Origin: Pseudomonadota bacterium
GTDB taxonomy: Bacteria > Pseudomonadota > Alphaproteobacteria > Rhizobiales > Xanthobacteraceae
DNA length: 64,000 bases
Direction: 5' to 3'
Assembly: GCA_018240595.1 (NCBI GenBank)
Contig: JAFEFL010000027.1
Location: forward strand, 62,001 to 126,000
Numbering within the stretch: position 1 is the first letter of the stretch; the number at the start of each line of letters is the position of its first letter. Both the position numbers and the translations under genes were made by a program. The notes beneath the pieces were generated by a model that was not told the DNA's origin, searched no databases, and saw nothing but the letters and a program-made list of their open reading frames with translations. Below are positions 43,034-53,137 of the stretch, piece by piece.

Positions 43034-43239
43034 TACATCGCCTCCTTTGTTACGTTCGGCGACAGCACGCAAATTCCGTGGAACTTTCGCCTTGCGCTAA
43101 ATCAAACGCAGGCCGGAAACTGCGAAAATGACCCAGCGCAAGGCGTGTCGGACGCAGCCGGACACCGCTCTTGCGTTTCGACACACCGGATTGACCTTTC
43201 GCAATCCGGTGGCACCGGGACCGATGTCTAGTACCGGTC

Positions 43240-44370
43240 ATGTACCAGCCGCTGGCATCGGACTTGGTGCGGCTTGCGCTCTTGGGCCCGGCCATCGCCG
43301 CCGCGACCCTGAGCGAGACGGCGGCGCTGGTCGCCGAGCGGCTGACCGATCTGTCGATCGGCAACAACACCGCCGCCCCCGTCGAAGAACCGCTCTGGCA
43401 GACGCCGCACCGCATCGCGCTGGAACTGGCCACGGCGCGGCTGCGCGACTTCAGCATCGCGGCCGCGGGCACGCCGACGCTGATCGTCGCGCCGCTGGCG
43501 CTGCACAACGCCACGGTGATCGACCTCATTCCCGGGCAGAGCCTGGTGGCGACGTTGCGCGAGGCCGGCATCGGACGGCTTTTCGCCGTCGACTGGCGCT
43601 CCGCCACCGACGACATGCGCTACCTGACAATCGACGACTATCTCGCCAGCCTCAACGTGCAGGTCGATGAGTTGGGCGGCGCAGCCAACCTGATCGGGCT
43701 CTGCCAGGGCGGCTGGCTGTCGCTGCTCTATGCAGCGAGGTTTCCCGGAAAGGTCCGCAAGCTGGTGCTCGGCGGCGCGCCGATCAATCTCGCCGCCGCG
43801 GATTCCGCGATCTCCACGCTGGTCGGCACGACGCCGCCGGTGTTCTTCGACGAACTGGTCAAGCTCGGCAAGGGCCGCGTCAGCGGCAGCCGCTTTCTCA
43901 GCCTGTGGGCGCCGGGTCAAATCTCGCCGGACGACATCAGGACCACGCTGGAGATCGACGACGACACATCGGGCGATCACCATGAGGCGGAAACGATCTT
44001 CAGCAACTGGTTCGCCTGGACCGTCGACCTACCCGGCGCGTATTACCTCGAAACCGTCGAGCGGCTGTTCCGCCGCAATGAGCTCGCCAGCGGGGCGATG
44101 AGAGCGCTCGGCAAACCGGTCAGCCTCTCCACCGTCAGGGCGCCGCTTTATCTGCTCGCCGCGCGCGACGACGAGCTCGTCGCCCCGGCGCAGCTTTTTT
44201 CCGCGGCGGAGCTCGTCGGCACCGAGCCGTCGCACATTCATCGCCACATGACGCCCGGCGGACACCTTGGGCTTTTCCTTGGCCGGCGCACCTTGCGCAC
44301 GGTCTGGCCGCGGATCGCCGAATGGCTGAATACGTCCGATAGCGAGGCTCATGCCGCAGCGGGCGATTGA
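43240..44370 (+). CDS. PHA synthase (PhaC)-like alpha/beta hydrolase
   Basis: A 376-residue protein close in length to class III PHA synthases. The nucleophile motif is GLCQGG with C155, the Gly-x-Cys-x-Gly-Gly form used by polyester synthases rather than the Ser of lipases. An Asp in AARDDELV and His in TPGGHLGLF complete a likely triad; LIVAPLALHNATVIDLIPGQSLVATLREAG fits the PhaC oxyanion region. Whether it polymerises hydroxyacyl-CoA or handles another thioester cannot be told. The DUF3775 gene follows. Confidence 0.82.
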   Translation: MYQPLASDLVRLALLGPAIAAATLSETAALVAERLTDLSIGNNTAAPVEEPLWQTPHRIALELATARLRDFSIAAAGTPTLIVAPLALHNATVIDLIPGQSLVATLREAGIGRLFAVDWRSATDDMRYLTIDDYLASLNVQVDELGGAANLIGLCQGGWLSLLYAARFPGKVRKLVLGGAPINLAAADSAISTLVGTTPPVFFDELVKLGKGRVSGSRFLSLWAPGQISPDDIRTTLEIDDDTSGDHHEAETIFSNWFAWTVDLPGAYYLETVERLFRRNELASGAMRALGKPVSLSTVRAPLYLLAARDDELVAPAQLFSAAELVGTEPSHIHRHMTPGGHLGLFLGRRTLRTVWPRIAEWLNTSDSEAHAAAGD

Positions 44371-44434
44371 TCTGGCGCAAGGTGCGGCCCGCCCGCTGCG
44401 GCCAGCATGCCATCAACGAACCGGGGGCCTCACG

Positions 44435-44893
44435 ATGACCAGTCCTGAACCTCAAGACATCGAAACGGGCGACGATAACGCTGCACCCGAACTCACCATC
44501 TCGCCGGAGAAGGTGTTCTTCATCATCGTCAAGGCGCGCGAGTTCGACGTCAAGGACGTCGTGACCGAGCCCGATCCCGGCTCCAACCCCTCCGACGACA
44601 TGGATGCGGCGGTGCTGGAGGATCACAAGGACGATCCGACCGTCGAGGAGATCACGTCGTTCATCAACGCGATGTCGCAGGACGAGCAGATCGATCTCGT
44701 GGCGCTGGCCTGGCTCGGCCGCGACGACTACACCGCCGCCGACTGGGCCGAGATCCGCGCCGACGCGGCGCAAGCCTGGAACAAGCGCACCGCCAGCTAT
44801 CTGCTCGGCATGCCGATGCTCGGCGATCATCTCGAGGAAGGTCTCTCGCAGCTCGGCTATTCGGTCGAGGAGTACGAGTTCAACCGGCTCTAG
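44435..44893 (+). CDS. DUF3775 domain protein
   Basis: A 152-residue acidic cytoplasmic protein. Core: LTISPEKVFFIIVKAREFDVKD, DDPTVEEITSFINAMSQDEQIDLVALAWLGRDDYTAADWAEI and a C-terminal LLGMPMLGDHLEEGLSQLGYS. This fits the DUF3775 family, for which no function is known. It is commonly found in Rhizobiales. The ATG at 44435 is preferred because upstream in-frame residues overlap the end of the PhaC-like gene. It converges on kdpE. Confidence 0.86.
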   Translation: MTSPEPQDIETGDDNAAPELTISPEKVFFIIVKAREFDVKDVVTEPDPGSNPSDDMDAAVLEDHKDDPTVEEITSFINAMSQDEQIDLVALAWLGRDDYTAADWAEIRADAAQAWNKRTASYLLGMPMLGDHLEEGLSQLGYSVEEYEFNRL

Positions 44894-44905
44894 CCTGTCG
44901 GTCGC

Positions 44906-45595
44906 TCAGGCGTCGGCGACACGATAGCCGATGCCGGGCTCGGTCAGGACGATGCGCGGGTCGTCCGGCTTGTCCTCGATCTTCTGGCGCAACTGACCGA
45001 TATAAACGCGCAAGTACTGCGTGTCTTCCGTATGCGCCGGCCCCCAAACCGCCGTCAGAATCTGCCGGTGCGTGATGACGCGGCCGGCATGGCGCGCCAG
45101 GAACGACAGCAGCTCGAACTCCTTCGGCGTCAGCTTCAGTTCGGCGCCGCCGCGCATGACGCGGTGGCGCACCGCGTCGATCTCCAGGCCACCGACGCGC
45201 AGCACCGGAATCTCCGCCTTGCGCTGAAGACGGTGGCGCAGCGCGGTGCGCATGCGCGCCATCAGTTCGCCGACGTTGAACGGCTTGTTGACGTAGTCGT
45301 CGGCGCCGAGATCGAGCGACTCGATCTTCTCGGCCTCGCGCTCGCGCGCCGACAGCACGATGATCGGCACGTCCGACCATTCGCGAGCGCGGCGGATTAC
45401 GTCCTTGCCGTCACCGTCGGGCAGGCCAAGATCGAGCAGCACAATGTCCGGGGTCTCGGCGGCGACGCGCTTGATCGCCTCCGCCACCGTGCCGGCGCTC
45501 GCCATGTCGTAGTTGTTGGCCTCCAGCGCCGGCTTGAGGAAGCGCATGATCGCGGCCTCATCGTCGACGACCAGCACGCGCGTCTTGGCGGTCAT
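44906..45595 (-). CDS. kdpE: Potassium-responsive response regulator KdpE
   Basis: A 229-residue OmpR-type regulator. Receiver domain VLVVDDEAAIMRFLKPAL with phospho-acceptor Asp in IVLLDLGLPDGDG and switch Lys in DDYVNKPFNVGEL; winged helix ending in QYLRVYIGQLRQKIE and TEPGIGYRVAD, which is characteristic of KdpE. It would activate kdpFABC. The start overlaps the kdpD stop by 4 bp. Confidence 0.97.
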   Translation of the reverse strand: MTAKTRVLVVDDEAAIMRFLKPALEANNYDMASAGTVAEAIKRVAAETPDIVLLDLGLPDGDGKDVIRRAREWSDVPIIVLSAREREAEKIESLDLGADDYVNKPFNVGELMARMRTALRHRLQRKAEIPVLRVGGLEIDAVRHRVMRGGAELKLTPKEFELLSFLARHAGRVITHRQILTAVWGPAHTEDTQYLRVYIGQLRQKIEDKPDDPRIVLTEPGIGYRVADA

Positions 45596-48273
45596 GGGCT
45601 TGCCTGCTCCCGCGGAAATTCCAGAGTGAAGCGCGCGCCGCGTCCGCCCGCCACAGGGGTCGCGACGTCGACCGCGCCGCCATGGGCTTCCATGATCCCC
45701 TTGGCGATGGCAAGGCCCAACCCGGTGCTTTGATGGCCGTCGGCGCGGGTGAGGATCTCGCCGCCCTTGGCGAACTTGTCGAAGATGTGCGGCAGGACAT
45801 CGGGGGCGATACCCGGGCCGTCATCTGTGACGCGCAGCGCCACCCGATCCGGCGCCACGACGGCATCGACAACGATGCGGGTCTCGGCCGACGTATGAAT
45901 GAGCGCGTTGGCAAGGACGTTGCCCAGCGCCTGCTCGATCAAAGTCGCGTCGGCGCGCACCAGCGGCAGGTCGGCGGGCAGTTCGACGGCGATGGCCTGC
46001 GTCGCGCCACGGCGGCGGGCGGCGCCGACGACGCGGTCGGCGGTCTCGCGCAGATCAAGCCAGTCGCGGCGCAGTTCGAGCGCGCCGGCGTCGATGCGGG
46101 TGATGGCGAGCAGATTGCGCACCATCTCGTCGAGGCCTTCCGCCTCCTGCTTGATGCCGCCGAGCAAATCCTTCTGTGTATCGGGCGCGAGCTTGTCGCC
46201 GTAATCGATCAGGCTGGTGGCCGAGCCGAGGATCGACGACAGCGGCGTGCGGAAATCGTGCGAGATCGAGGCCAGCAGCGTGTTACGCACGCGCTCGGTT
46301 TCGGTTGCGGTTTTCGCGCTGACCATTTCGCGCGCCAGCGAAGCGCGGTCGAGCGCGGCGGCGGTCTGTTCCGACAGGGTATCGAGCAACGCCCGCGCTT
46401 CCGAATCGAGGCCGCCGGTGTCGGCGTGTCTGCCGACGCCGATGACGCCCAGCGTCTTGTCGCCGATACGCAGCGGCACGAAGTACCATGGGATGATCGG
46501 CAAGGTGCCGGTGTCGGCGCCGGCGGGTTCGCCATGGCTGAAAGCCCAGCGCGCCGCCGTCATCGCCGCGGCATCGAGCGCATCCTCCGGCGGCCACGCG
46601 GCCGTGAGTGCCAGATCGTCGGCCTGCGCCAGCAACACGACCACCGGACGGCCGAGGCTGGCATGGATCTCGCTCGCCGCGCCTTCGGCCAGCGCATCCA
46701 GCGTCGCCAGCCCGGACATGCGGCGGGTGAATTCGTAAAGCCGGCGCATGGCGCGCATGCGGCTGGCCGAGATGCGCGCCTGCTCGCGGACGCGCCCGGC
46801 CATCGCCGACGACACCACGGCGACGACCAGAAAGATGATCAGCGCCAGCAACTCATAGGGCTCGGCGACCGTGAATGTGTAAAGCGGCTGGATAAAGAAG
46901 AAATTGTAGACGGCCGACGACAGCAGCGAGGCATAGACCGCCGGCCACATGCCGAAATTCATGGCGGTGAACAACACCGCGAGCATGAAGATCATCGACA
47001 GGTTGGGGATCGGCGTGAACTGGGTGAGCACTTCGCCAACGCCGAGCGCGGCGAACACCGCGGCCGTGGCGTAGACGAAATGCAGCGGCTCCGGGGCGAG
47101 CCAGGTGCGCCGCCGCGTTGCCGGCTCGCCGGTCGTCTCCGCTTCGCGCGTGACCAGATGGATGGCGATGTCCTGCGTACGGCGCACCAGTTCATGCGGC
47201 AGCGACCGGCGCAGCAGTTCACTGAGGAAACCGGCGCGCGAGCGGCCAACGACGATCTGCGTCACGTTCTCGAACTTGGCAAAGCGCAGCAGTTCGGCTG
47301 GTACGTCGGCGCCGCTGAGCGTCTGCGTCTCGGCGCCCAGGCTCTGCGCCAGCGCGATGGTCGCGTCGAGCCGCTGCCGCGCGGCATTGTCGAGCACGGC
47401 GCCGGGCCGCTCGACCGTGACCGCCAGCCAGGGCGCGTCCATCAGGTCGGCCATGCGCTTGGCGGTTCGGATCACCACCGGCGACACCGGATCGGGACCA
47501 ATGCAGGCGAGGATGCGCTCGCCCGCCGCCCAGGGACCTTCGATCGCCTGCGCCTGCATGCGCTCGACCAGCGAAGCATCGACGCGTTCGGCGGCGCGGC
47601 GCAGCGCCAGTTCGCGCAAGGCGGTGAGGTTCTGCGGCTTGAAGAAATGCTCGACCGCCCGCGCCGCGGTGTCCTGCACATAGACCTTGCCCTCGGCCAG
47701 GCGCTTGAGCAGTTCGTCGGGCGGGAAATCGACCAGCACCACCTCGTCGGCTTTGTCGAACACCGTGTCCGGCACGGTCTCACGCACGCGCACCTTGCTG
47801 ATCTTCTGGACGACGTCGTTGAGGCTTTCCAGATGCTGGATGTTCAGCGTCGTCCAGACGTCGATGCCGGCTTCGAGCAGTTCGTCGATGTCCTGCCAGC
47901 GCTTGGGATGGCGGCTGCCCGGCACGTTGGTGTGGGCGTATTCATCGACCAGCAGCAGGCCGGGCCTGCGCGCCAGCGCGGCATCGAGGTCGAACTCGCG
48001 CATGACCTGGTTGCGGTAAACGATCGGATTGCGGGCCAGCATGTCAAGGCCGGCGACGAGTTGCTCGGTCTCGCGCCGGCCATGTGTCTCGATCAGCCCG
48101 GCGACCACGTCGCGCCCGCCGGCACGTTCGCTATGCGCGGCGGTGAGCATGGCGTAGGTCTTGCCGACACCCGGCGCGGCGCCGAGAAAAATCTTCAGCC
48201 GGCCGCGGCCTTCTTTCTTGGCCAGGGCCAGCAATGCGTCCGGGGATGCTCTCTGGGTCTCGTCTCTCGCCAT
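45592..48273 (-). CDS. kdpD: Potassium sensor histidine kinase KdpD
   Basis: An 893-residue sensor kinase with the full KdpD order: N-terminal KdpD domain (Walker A GAAPGVGKTY near residue 35, LLVDEYAHTNVPG), a universal-stress-like region about 240-370, four transmembrane segments about 400-500 (DUF4118), a GAF domain, HisKA with SISHDFRTPLSSIL, and ATPase motifs ANALIHTS, DDGPGIAP and STGLGLAIAKG. It responds to low potassium or salt stress. Located after kdpC beyond a terminator, so kdpDE may have a separate promoter. Confidence 0.97.
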   Translation of the reverse strand: MARDETQRASPDALLALAKKEGRGRLKIFLGAAPGVGKTYAMLTAAHSERAGGRDVVAGLIETHGRRETEQLVAGLDMLARNPIVYRNQVMREFDLDAALARRPGLLLVDEYAHTNVPGSRHPKRWQDIDELLEAGIDVWTTLNIQHLESLNDVVQKISKVRVRETVPDTVFDKADEVVLVDFPPDELLKRLAEGKVYVQDTAARAVEHFFKPQNLTALRELALRRAAERVDASLVERMQAQAIEGPWAAGERILACIGPDPVSPVVIRTAKRMADLMDAPWLAVTVERPGAVLDNAARQRLDATIALAQSLGAETQTLSGADVPAELLRFAKFENVTQIVVGRSRAGFLSELLRRSLPHELVRRTQDIAIHLVTREAETTGEPATRRRTWLAPEPLHFVYATAAVFAALGVGEVLTQFTPIPNLSMIFMLAVLFTAMNFGMWPAVYASLLSSAVYNFFFIQPLYTFTVAEPYELLALIIFLVVAVVSSAMAGRVREQARISASRMRAMRRLYEFTRRMSGLATLDALAEGAASEIHASLGRPVVVLLAQADDLALTAAWPPEDALDAAAMTAARWAFSHGEPAGADTGTLPIIPWYFVPLRIGDKTLGVIGVGRHADTGGLDSEARALLDTLSEQTAAALDRASLAREMVSAKTATETERVRNTLLASISHDFRTPLSSILGSATSLIDYGDKLAPDTQKDLLGGIKQEAEGLDEMVRNLLAITRIDAGALELRRDWLDLRETADRVVGAARRRGATQAIAVELPADLPLVRADATLIEQALGNVLANALIHTSAETRIVVDAVVAPDRVALRVTDDGPGIAPDVLPHIFDKFAKGGEILTRADGHQSTGLGLAIAKGIMEAHGGAVDVATPVAGGRGARFTLEFPREQASP

Positions 48274-48305
48274 GCGGCTCCTCGAAGCCGATCATACACG
48301 AAAAG

Positions 48306-48335
48306 GCCCGCCCCGGACTTGCATCCGGGACGGGC
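48306..48335 (-). terminator. Intrinsic terminator between kdpC and kdpD
   Basis: GCCCGCCCCGGA (48306-48317) and TCCGGGACGGGC (48324-48335) pair over 12 positions with one C-A mismatch. On the minus strand the stem is followed by CCTTTTCG. It lies 20 bp after the kdpC stop and 33 bp before the kdpD start. Confidence 0.8.
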
Positions 48336-48355
48336 GGCTGGGGATCAACCGGCGA

Positions 48356-48958
48356 TCACGACTTGAGCGCATCCAACGCGAGATTGAGCTTGAGGACATT
48401 CACGCGCGGTTCGCCCAGCAATCCCAGCCAGCGGCCCTGCGTTTCGTTCGCCACCAAGGTCCGAAGCCGGTCTTCCGGCACGCCGCGGGCCTTGGCGACG
48501 CGCGGCACCTGGAAGAGCGCGGCGGCGGGCGAGATGTCGGGATCGAGCCCGCTCGCCGACGTCGTGACGAGGTCGACCGGCACCGCCGCCGCCGGGTTCT
48601 CCTTCTTCAGGGTATCGACGTCTTCCTTCAGGCGGTCGGCCAGCGCTTTACTGGTCGGGCCCAAATTCGAACCGCCGGAGTTCGCGGCGTTGTAGGGCGC
48701 GGCGATGCTCTTCGTCGGATCCTTGGGGTCCGGCGCCGTCGTCGCCGACGGCCGGCCATGGAAATATTTGTCGCTGGTGAACGACTGGCCGATCAGCGTC
48801 GAGCCGACCACCTTGCCGTCCTTCTCGATCAGGCTGCCTTGCGCCTGCGAGGGGAAGATCACGCCGGCGATGCCGGTCATGGCCAGCGGATAAATGAGGC
48901 CGGTAATAATCGTCAGGGCGACGATGAAGACGATGGCCGGGCGGATTTCCTTCAACAT
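48356..48958 (-). CDS. kdpC: K+-transporting ATPase subunit C
   Basis: A 200-residue subunit with one N-terminal membrane helix ([24 protein letters not shown]) and the KdpC periplasmic domain: [62 protein letters not shown] and [18 protein letters not shown]. It stabilises and supports nucleotide affinity of KdpB. It is 11 bp downstream of kdpB. Confidence 0.98.
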   Translation of the reverse strand: MLKEIRPAIVFIVALTIITGLIYPLAMTGIAGVIFPSQAQGSLIEKDGKVVGSTLIGQSFTSDKYFHGRPSATTAPDPKDPTKSIAAPYNAANSGGSNLGPTSKALADRLKEDVDTLKKENPAAAVPVDLVTTSASGLDPDISPAAALFQVPRVAKARGVPEDRLRTLVANETQGRWLGLLGEPRVNVLKLNLALDALKS

Positions 48959-48969
48959 GACTTGTCTCC

Positions 48970-51042
48970 TCAGGCCAGGTGCAAGGCGGTGACGACGAGG
49001 TCGATGGCCTTGATGCCGATGAACGGCAGGACGATGCCGCCGATGCCGTAAACCAGCAGGTTCTTGCGCAGAAGCGCCGCCGCACCGATGGGACGATATT
49101 TGACGCCCTTCAGCGCCAGCGGGATGAGCGCGATGATGATGAGCGCGTTGAAGATGATGGCCGACAGGATGGCGCTCTGCGGCGTCGACAGCCCCATGAC
49201 GTTAAGGACGCCGAGTTGCGGATAGAACGCGGCGAACATCGCCGGGATGATGGCGAAATATTTGGCCACGTCGTTGGCGATCGAAAACGTGGTCAGCGAG
49301 CCGCGCGTCATCAGCAGTTGCTTGCCGATCTCGACGACCTCGATGAGCTTGGTCGGATCGCTGTCGAGATCGACCATGTTGCCGGCTTCGCGCGCCGCCT
49401 GCGTGCCGGTCTGCATGGCGACGCCGACATCGGCCTGCGCCAGCGCCGGCGCGTCATTGGTGCCGTCGCCGCACATCGCGATCAGGCGGCCATTGCCCTG
49501 CTCGTTGCGGATGTAGCGCAGCTTGTCCTCCGGCGTCGCCTCGGCGATGAAGTCGTCGACGCCGGCTTCCGAGGCGATCGAGGCCGCGGTCACCGGATTG
49601 TCGCCGGTGATCATCACGGTCTTGATGCCCATGCGGCGCAGCGCGGCGAAGCGGTCCTTGACGTCCGGCTTGACCACGTCCTTGAGGTGGATGACGCCGA
49701 GGATGCGGCCGTTTTCGACGAGGCCGAGCGGCGTGCCGCCGGCCCGCGCGATCTTGTCGACGGCGGCGCGGAAGGCGGGCGGCTCGGCGATGTCGCGGCC
49801 GGCCTGTTCGCGGGCGAATTTGAGCACCGAGTCGATCGCGCCCTTGCGCAGGTGGCGCGGCCCGGCATCGACGCCGGACAGGCGCGTGGTGGCGGAGAAT
49901 TCGATGAATTTGGCATCGGCCGGCGCCGCCTCGCGCCGCACATTGTACTTGTCCTGCGCCAACTGGACGATCGAACGGCCTTCCGCCGTCTCGTCGGCGT
50001 CGCTGGCGAGCAGCGCGGCTTCCGCCGCCTCACGCTCGGTGACGCCGGGCACCGGGATGATCTCGGTCGCCAGGCGGTTGCCGAAGGTGATGGTGCCGGT
50101 CTTGTCGAGCAGCAGCGTATCGACATCGCCCGCGGCCTCCACCGCGCGGCCGGACATGGCCAGCACGTTGAAGCGCACCAGGCGATCCATGCCGGCAATG
50201 CCGATTGCCGACAGCAGCGCGCCGATGGTGGTCGGGATCAGGGTGACGAACAGCGCCACCAGCACCACTACCGAAATGCTGCCGCCGGCATAGAGCGCAT
50301 AGCTCGGGATCGTCGCGGTGGCGAAGACGAAGATGATGGTGAGGCCGACCAGCAGGATGGTCAGCGCGATTTCGTTCGGCGTCTTCTGCCGCTCGGCGCC
50401 TTCGACCAGCTTGATCATACGGTCGAGGAACGAGGTGCCGGGCGACGAGGTAATGCGCACGACGATGCGGTCGGAGATCACGGTGGTGCCACCGGTGACG
50501 GCCGAGCGGTCGCCGCCGGATTCGCGGATCACCGGCGCCGATTCACCGGTAATGGCCGCCTCGTTGACCGAAGCGACGCCTTCGATGATGTCGCCGTCGC
50601 CGGGAATGATGTCATTGGTCTCGCAGACGACGACGTCGCCGGCTTTCAGGTCCTCGGCCGAGACCATCTCGAAGCGCTCGGGATTGTCGGCCGAGAACAG
50701 CCGCTTGGCGCGCGTCTGCGTGCGCGTGAGCCGCAGCGTGTCGGCCTGGGCCTTGCCGCGGCCTTCGGCCACCGCCTCGGCGAAATTGGCGAACAGCACG
50801 GTGAACCACAGCCAGACGACGATCTGCAGTTCGAAGAGGATGCCCTGCCCGCCTTGCACGATGTCGCGCAGCAGCAGCACCGTGGTCAGCAGCGTGACCA
50901 TCTCCAGCACGAACATCACCGGGTTCTTCACCAGCACGCGCGGATCGAGCTTGACGAAGGACTGGCCGATCGCCGGCAGCACGATCTTGGCATCGAGCAA
51001 GGTCGAGACCGGCATCCGCTTGCGGACTTTGGAGGTTTCCAT
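48970..51042 (-). CDS. kdpB: K+-transporting P-type ATPase subunit B
   Basis: A 690-residue P-type ATPase. Phosphorylation motif [13 protein letters not shown] with D313; actuator motif [19 protein letters not shown], in which S168 matches the serine whose phosphorylation inhibits E. coli KdpB at high potassium; hinge [21 protein letters not shown]. Seven membrane helices are expected. It couples ATP hydrolysis to K+ uptake through KdpA. It starts 14 bp after the kdpA stop. Confidence 0.98.
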   Translation of the reverse strand: METSKVRKRMPVSTLLDAKIVLPAIGQSFVKLDPRVLVKNPVMFVLEMVTLLTTVLLLRDIVQGGQGILFELQIVVWLWFTVLFANFAEAVAEGRGKAQADTLRLTRTQTRAKRLFSADNPERFEMVSAEDLKAGDVVVCETNDIIPGDGDIIEGVASVNEAAITGESAPVIRESGGDRSAVTGGTTVISDRIVVRITSSPGTSFLDRMIKLVEGAERQKTPNEIALTILLVGLTIIFVFATATIPSYALYAGGSISVVVLVALFVTLIPTTIGALLSAIGIAGMDRLVRFNVLAMSGRAVEAAGDVDTLLLDKTGTITFGNRLATEIIPVPGVTEREAAEAALLASDADETAEGRSIVQLAQDKYNVRREAAPADAKFIEFSATTRLSGVDAGPRHLRKGAIDSVLKFAREQAGRDIAEPPAFRAAVDKIARAGGTPLGLVENGRILGVIHLKDVVKPDVKDRFAALRRMGIKTVMITGDNPVTAASIASEAGVDDFIAEATPEDKLRYIRNEQGNGRLIAMCGDGTNDAPALAQADVGVAMQTGTQAAREAGNMVDLDSDPTKLIEVVEIGKQLLMTRGSLTTFSIANDVAKYFAIIPAMFAAFYPQLGVLNVMGLSTPQSAILSAIIFNALIIIALIPLALKGVKYRPIGAAALLRKNLLVYGIGGIVLPFIGIKAIDLVVTALHLA

Positions 51043-51056
51043 GGATGGCTCCGAAC

Positions 51057-52760
51057 CTAGAAGGTGCTGCCGGCCAGCATCGCGAGATGCTCGACGATGG
51101 GGCCGAGGGCGAGCGCGGGGAAGAAAGTAAGGCCGCCGACGATGAGGATGACGCCGACCAGCAGGCCGACGAACAGGCCACCGGTGGTGGGGAAGGTGCC
51201 GAGCGACGGCGGCACCGACTTCTTGGCCGCCAGCGCGCCGGCAATCGCCATCGCCGGCACGATCATCCAGAAGCGGCCGATGAACATCGCGACCGCGCCG
51301 GACAGGTTGTAGAACAAGGTGTTGCCGGTGAGCCCGGCGAAGGCCGAGCCGTTATTGGCGGTCATCGAGGTATAGGCGTAGAGCACTTCGGAGAAGCCGT
51401 GCGGGCCGGCATTGGCCATCGACGCCACTGCCGGCGGATAGACGACGCCGATCGCGGTCCAGCCCAGCATCATCAGCGGCAGGATCAGGATGGCGAGCAT
51501 CGCCATCTTCACCTCGCGCGCCTCGATCTTCTTGCCGACATATTCCGGCGTGCGTCCGACCATCAGGCCGGCGACGAACACCGTGACGATGACGAACAGC
51601 AGCATGCCGTAAAGGCCGGCACCGACGCCGCCGACGACGATCTCGCCGAGCTCCATATTGATGAGCGGGATCATGCCGCCGAGCGCCGTGAAACTATCGT
51701 GCATGGCGTTGACGGCGCCGCACGAGGCGGCCGTGGTGATCACGGCAAACAGCGCCGAGGCGACGATGCCGAAGCGGACTTCCTTGCCTTCCATGTTGCC
51801 GCCGGACAGGCCGAGCGAGTTCAGGATGTTGGTGCCGTTCGCTTCCGCCCAATAGCAGACAACGACGCCGGCGAGGAACAGAACGCCCATGGCGGCGAGA
51901 ATCGCCCAGCCCTGGCGCTGGTTGCCGACCATGCGGCCGAACACATTGGTGAGCGCCGCGCCGAGCACGAAGATCGACAGCATCTGCACGAAGTTCGACA
52001 GCGCTGTCGGGTTCTCGAACGGATGCGCGGCATTGGCGTTGAAGAAGCCGCCGCCATTGGTACCGAGCATCTTGATGGCGACCTGCGAGGCGACCGGGCC
52101 GACAGCAATGCTCTGCTTGGCGCCCTCGAGCGTCGTCGCATCGACGTAAGAGCCAAGTGTCTGCGGAATGCCCTGCCACACCAGGAACAGCGTGAAGACG
52201 ACGCAGACCGGCAGCAGGATGTAGAGCGTGCAACGCGTGATATCGACCCAGAAATTGCCGACCGTCTTCGCCGAGGCGCGGGCAAAGCCGCGGATCAATG
52301 CCACGGCGAGCACGATGCCGGTCGCCGCCGACAGGAAGTTCTGGTGCGTCAGGCCGAGCATCTGCACGAGATAAGACAGCGTGCTCTCGCCGCCGTAGTT
52401 CTGCCAGTTGGTGTTGGTGAGGAACGACACCGCCGTGTTGAACGACAGGTCCGGCGGCACGGCCGTCTGCTCGGCGGGATTGAACGGCAGCGCGCCCTGG
52501 AAGCGCAGCAGTGCATAGAGAATGACGAAGCCGCCGACGTGAAACAGCAGCATGGCGACCGTATAAGCGAGCCAGCCCTGCTCGCTCGTCTCGTCGACGC
52601 CGCCGACGCGATAGAGCAGCCGCTCGACCGGCCGCAGCACGGGTGCGAGGAATGTCCGCTCGCCGTTGAAGACGCGCGTCATATAGGCGCCGAGCAACGG
52701 CGTCAGCGCGACGATGATCGCGCAGTAGAGAATAATCTGGACCCAGCCGATGAGCGTCAT
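51057..52760 (-). CDS. kdpA: K+-transporting ATPase subunit A
   Basis: A 567-residue channel-like subunit with about ten helices. Four selectivity-loop repeats can be traced, including [50 protein letters not shown] and [16 protein letters not shown]. It selects and conducts K+ for KdpB. The start [21 protein letters not shown] is typical and lies 9 bp after the kdpF stop. Confidence 0.98.
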   Translation of the reverse strand: MTLIGWVQIILYCAIIVALTPLLGAYMTRVFNGERTFLAPVLRPVERLLYRVGGVDETSEQGWLAYTVAMLLFHVGGFVILYALLRFQGALPFNPAEQTAVPPDLSFNTAVSFLTNTNWQNYGGESTLSYLVQMLGLTHQNFLSAATGIVLAVALIRGFARASAKTVGNFWVDITRCTLYILLPVCVVFTLFLVWQGIPQTLGSYVDATTLEGAKQSIAVGPVASQVAIKMLGTNGGGFFNANAAHPFENPTALSNFVQMLSIFVLGAALTNVFGRMVGNQRQGWAILAAMGVLFLAGVVVCYWAEANGTNILNSLGLSGGNMEGKEVRFGIVASALFAVITTAASCGAVNAMHDSFTALGGMIPLINMELGEIVVGGVGAGLYGMLLFVIVTVFVAGLMVGRTPEYVGKKIEAREVKMAMLAILILPLMMLGWTAIGVVYPPAVASMANAGPHGFSEVLYAYTSMTANNGSAFAGLTGNTLFYNLSGAVAMFIGRFWMIVPAMAIAGALAAKKSVPPSLGTFPTTGGLFVGLLVGVILIVGGLTFFPALALGPIVEHLAMLAGSTF

Positions 52761-52769
52761 GGGTGGCTC

Positions 52770-52859
52770 CTAGAACTTCTCAGGGCGCAGCAGCGCGTAG
52801 GTGAGGTAGAACAGCAGCCCCAGTGTCACGAGGCTGGCGAGCGAATAATCGATGGGCAT
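52770..52859 (-). CDS. kdpF: K+-transporting ATPase subunit F
   Basis: A 29-residue peptide, MPIDYSLASLVTLGLLFYLT followed by YALLRPEKF, one transmembrane helix ending in the family-typical LLRPE(K/R)F. KdpF stabilises the KdpABC complex in the inner membrane. It lies directly ahead of kdpA with a 9-bp gap. Confidence 0.93.
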   Translation of the reverse strand: MPIDYSLASLVTLGLLFYLTYALLRPEKF

Positions 52860-52868
52860 GGCGCACCT

Positions 52869-52952
52869 TCAGAGGCGGTCGCAGGCGTAGGCGTAGCCGA
52901 GCGTCACCGCGAAAAGGACAAGGCCGAGGGTGAGGACGATGAGGTCGAGCAT
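52869..52952 (-). CDS. 27-residue membrane peptide ahead of kdpF
   Basis: ATG at 52950-52952 opens MLDLIVLTLGLVLFAVTLGY, continuing AYACDRL and a stop at 52869-52871. GAAGGGAACCGCC lies upstream as a possible ribosome binding site. It is a single hydrophobic helix with an N-terminal acidic residue and a C-terminal CDRL. Similar peptides ending in C(D/E)RL precede kdpF in other proteobacteria, so this is probably a real small subunit or accessory peptide of Kdp. It is 9 bp upstream of kdpF. Function is unproven. Confidence 0.75.
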   Translation of the reverse strand: MLDLIVLTLGLVLFAVTLGYAYACDRL

Positions 52953-53100
52953 GGCGGTTCCCTTCGCAGGGTTCGGAACAAACCTCGAAATAGAAGGCGC
53001 ACGATAAAGAAGCGATGCGGAATGGGTTTGCGGCGTATCAAGGCGTTATAAAGATCGCGGTCGGCCGGATCTCTTCGACGCTTCAATGATTTGGCCGACA

Positions 53101-53137
53101 TGAGGCCGGTGGGCCGCAGGGCGTCATACCGGCCTCA
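53101..53137. repeat. Perfect 10-bp inverted repeat in the kdp-glgP intergenic region (52953-53300)
   Basis: TGAGGCCGGT (53101-53110) and ACCGGCCTCA (53128-53137) are exact reverse complements separated by 17 bases. The 348-bp divergent region should contain the kdp promoter and the glgP promoter; it shows no gene that I can support. A TTTATAACG sequence on the minus strand (about 53045-53055) might be part of the kdp promoter. The dyad may be an operator or a hairpin; no T-run follows. Confidence 0.5.

Noticed and set aside
45682..53051. Long plus-strand frames over kdpD, kdpB and kdpA (894, 693 and 668 codons)
   Set aside because: Shadows of the Kdp genes; composition is dominated by Arg, His, Gln, Asp and Glu with no hydrophobic segments.
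53040..53060. TTTATAACG as a KdpE operator
   Set aside because: Only a short resemblance to the T-rich KdpE site of E. coli; spacing and orientation do not support it strongly.
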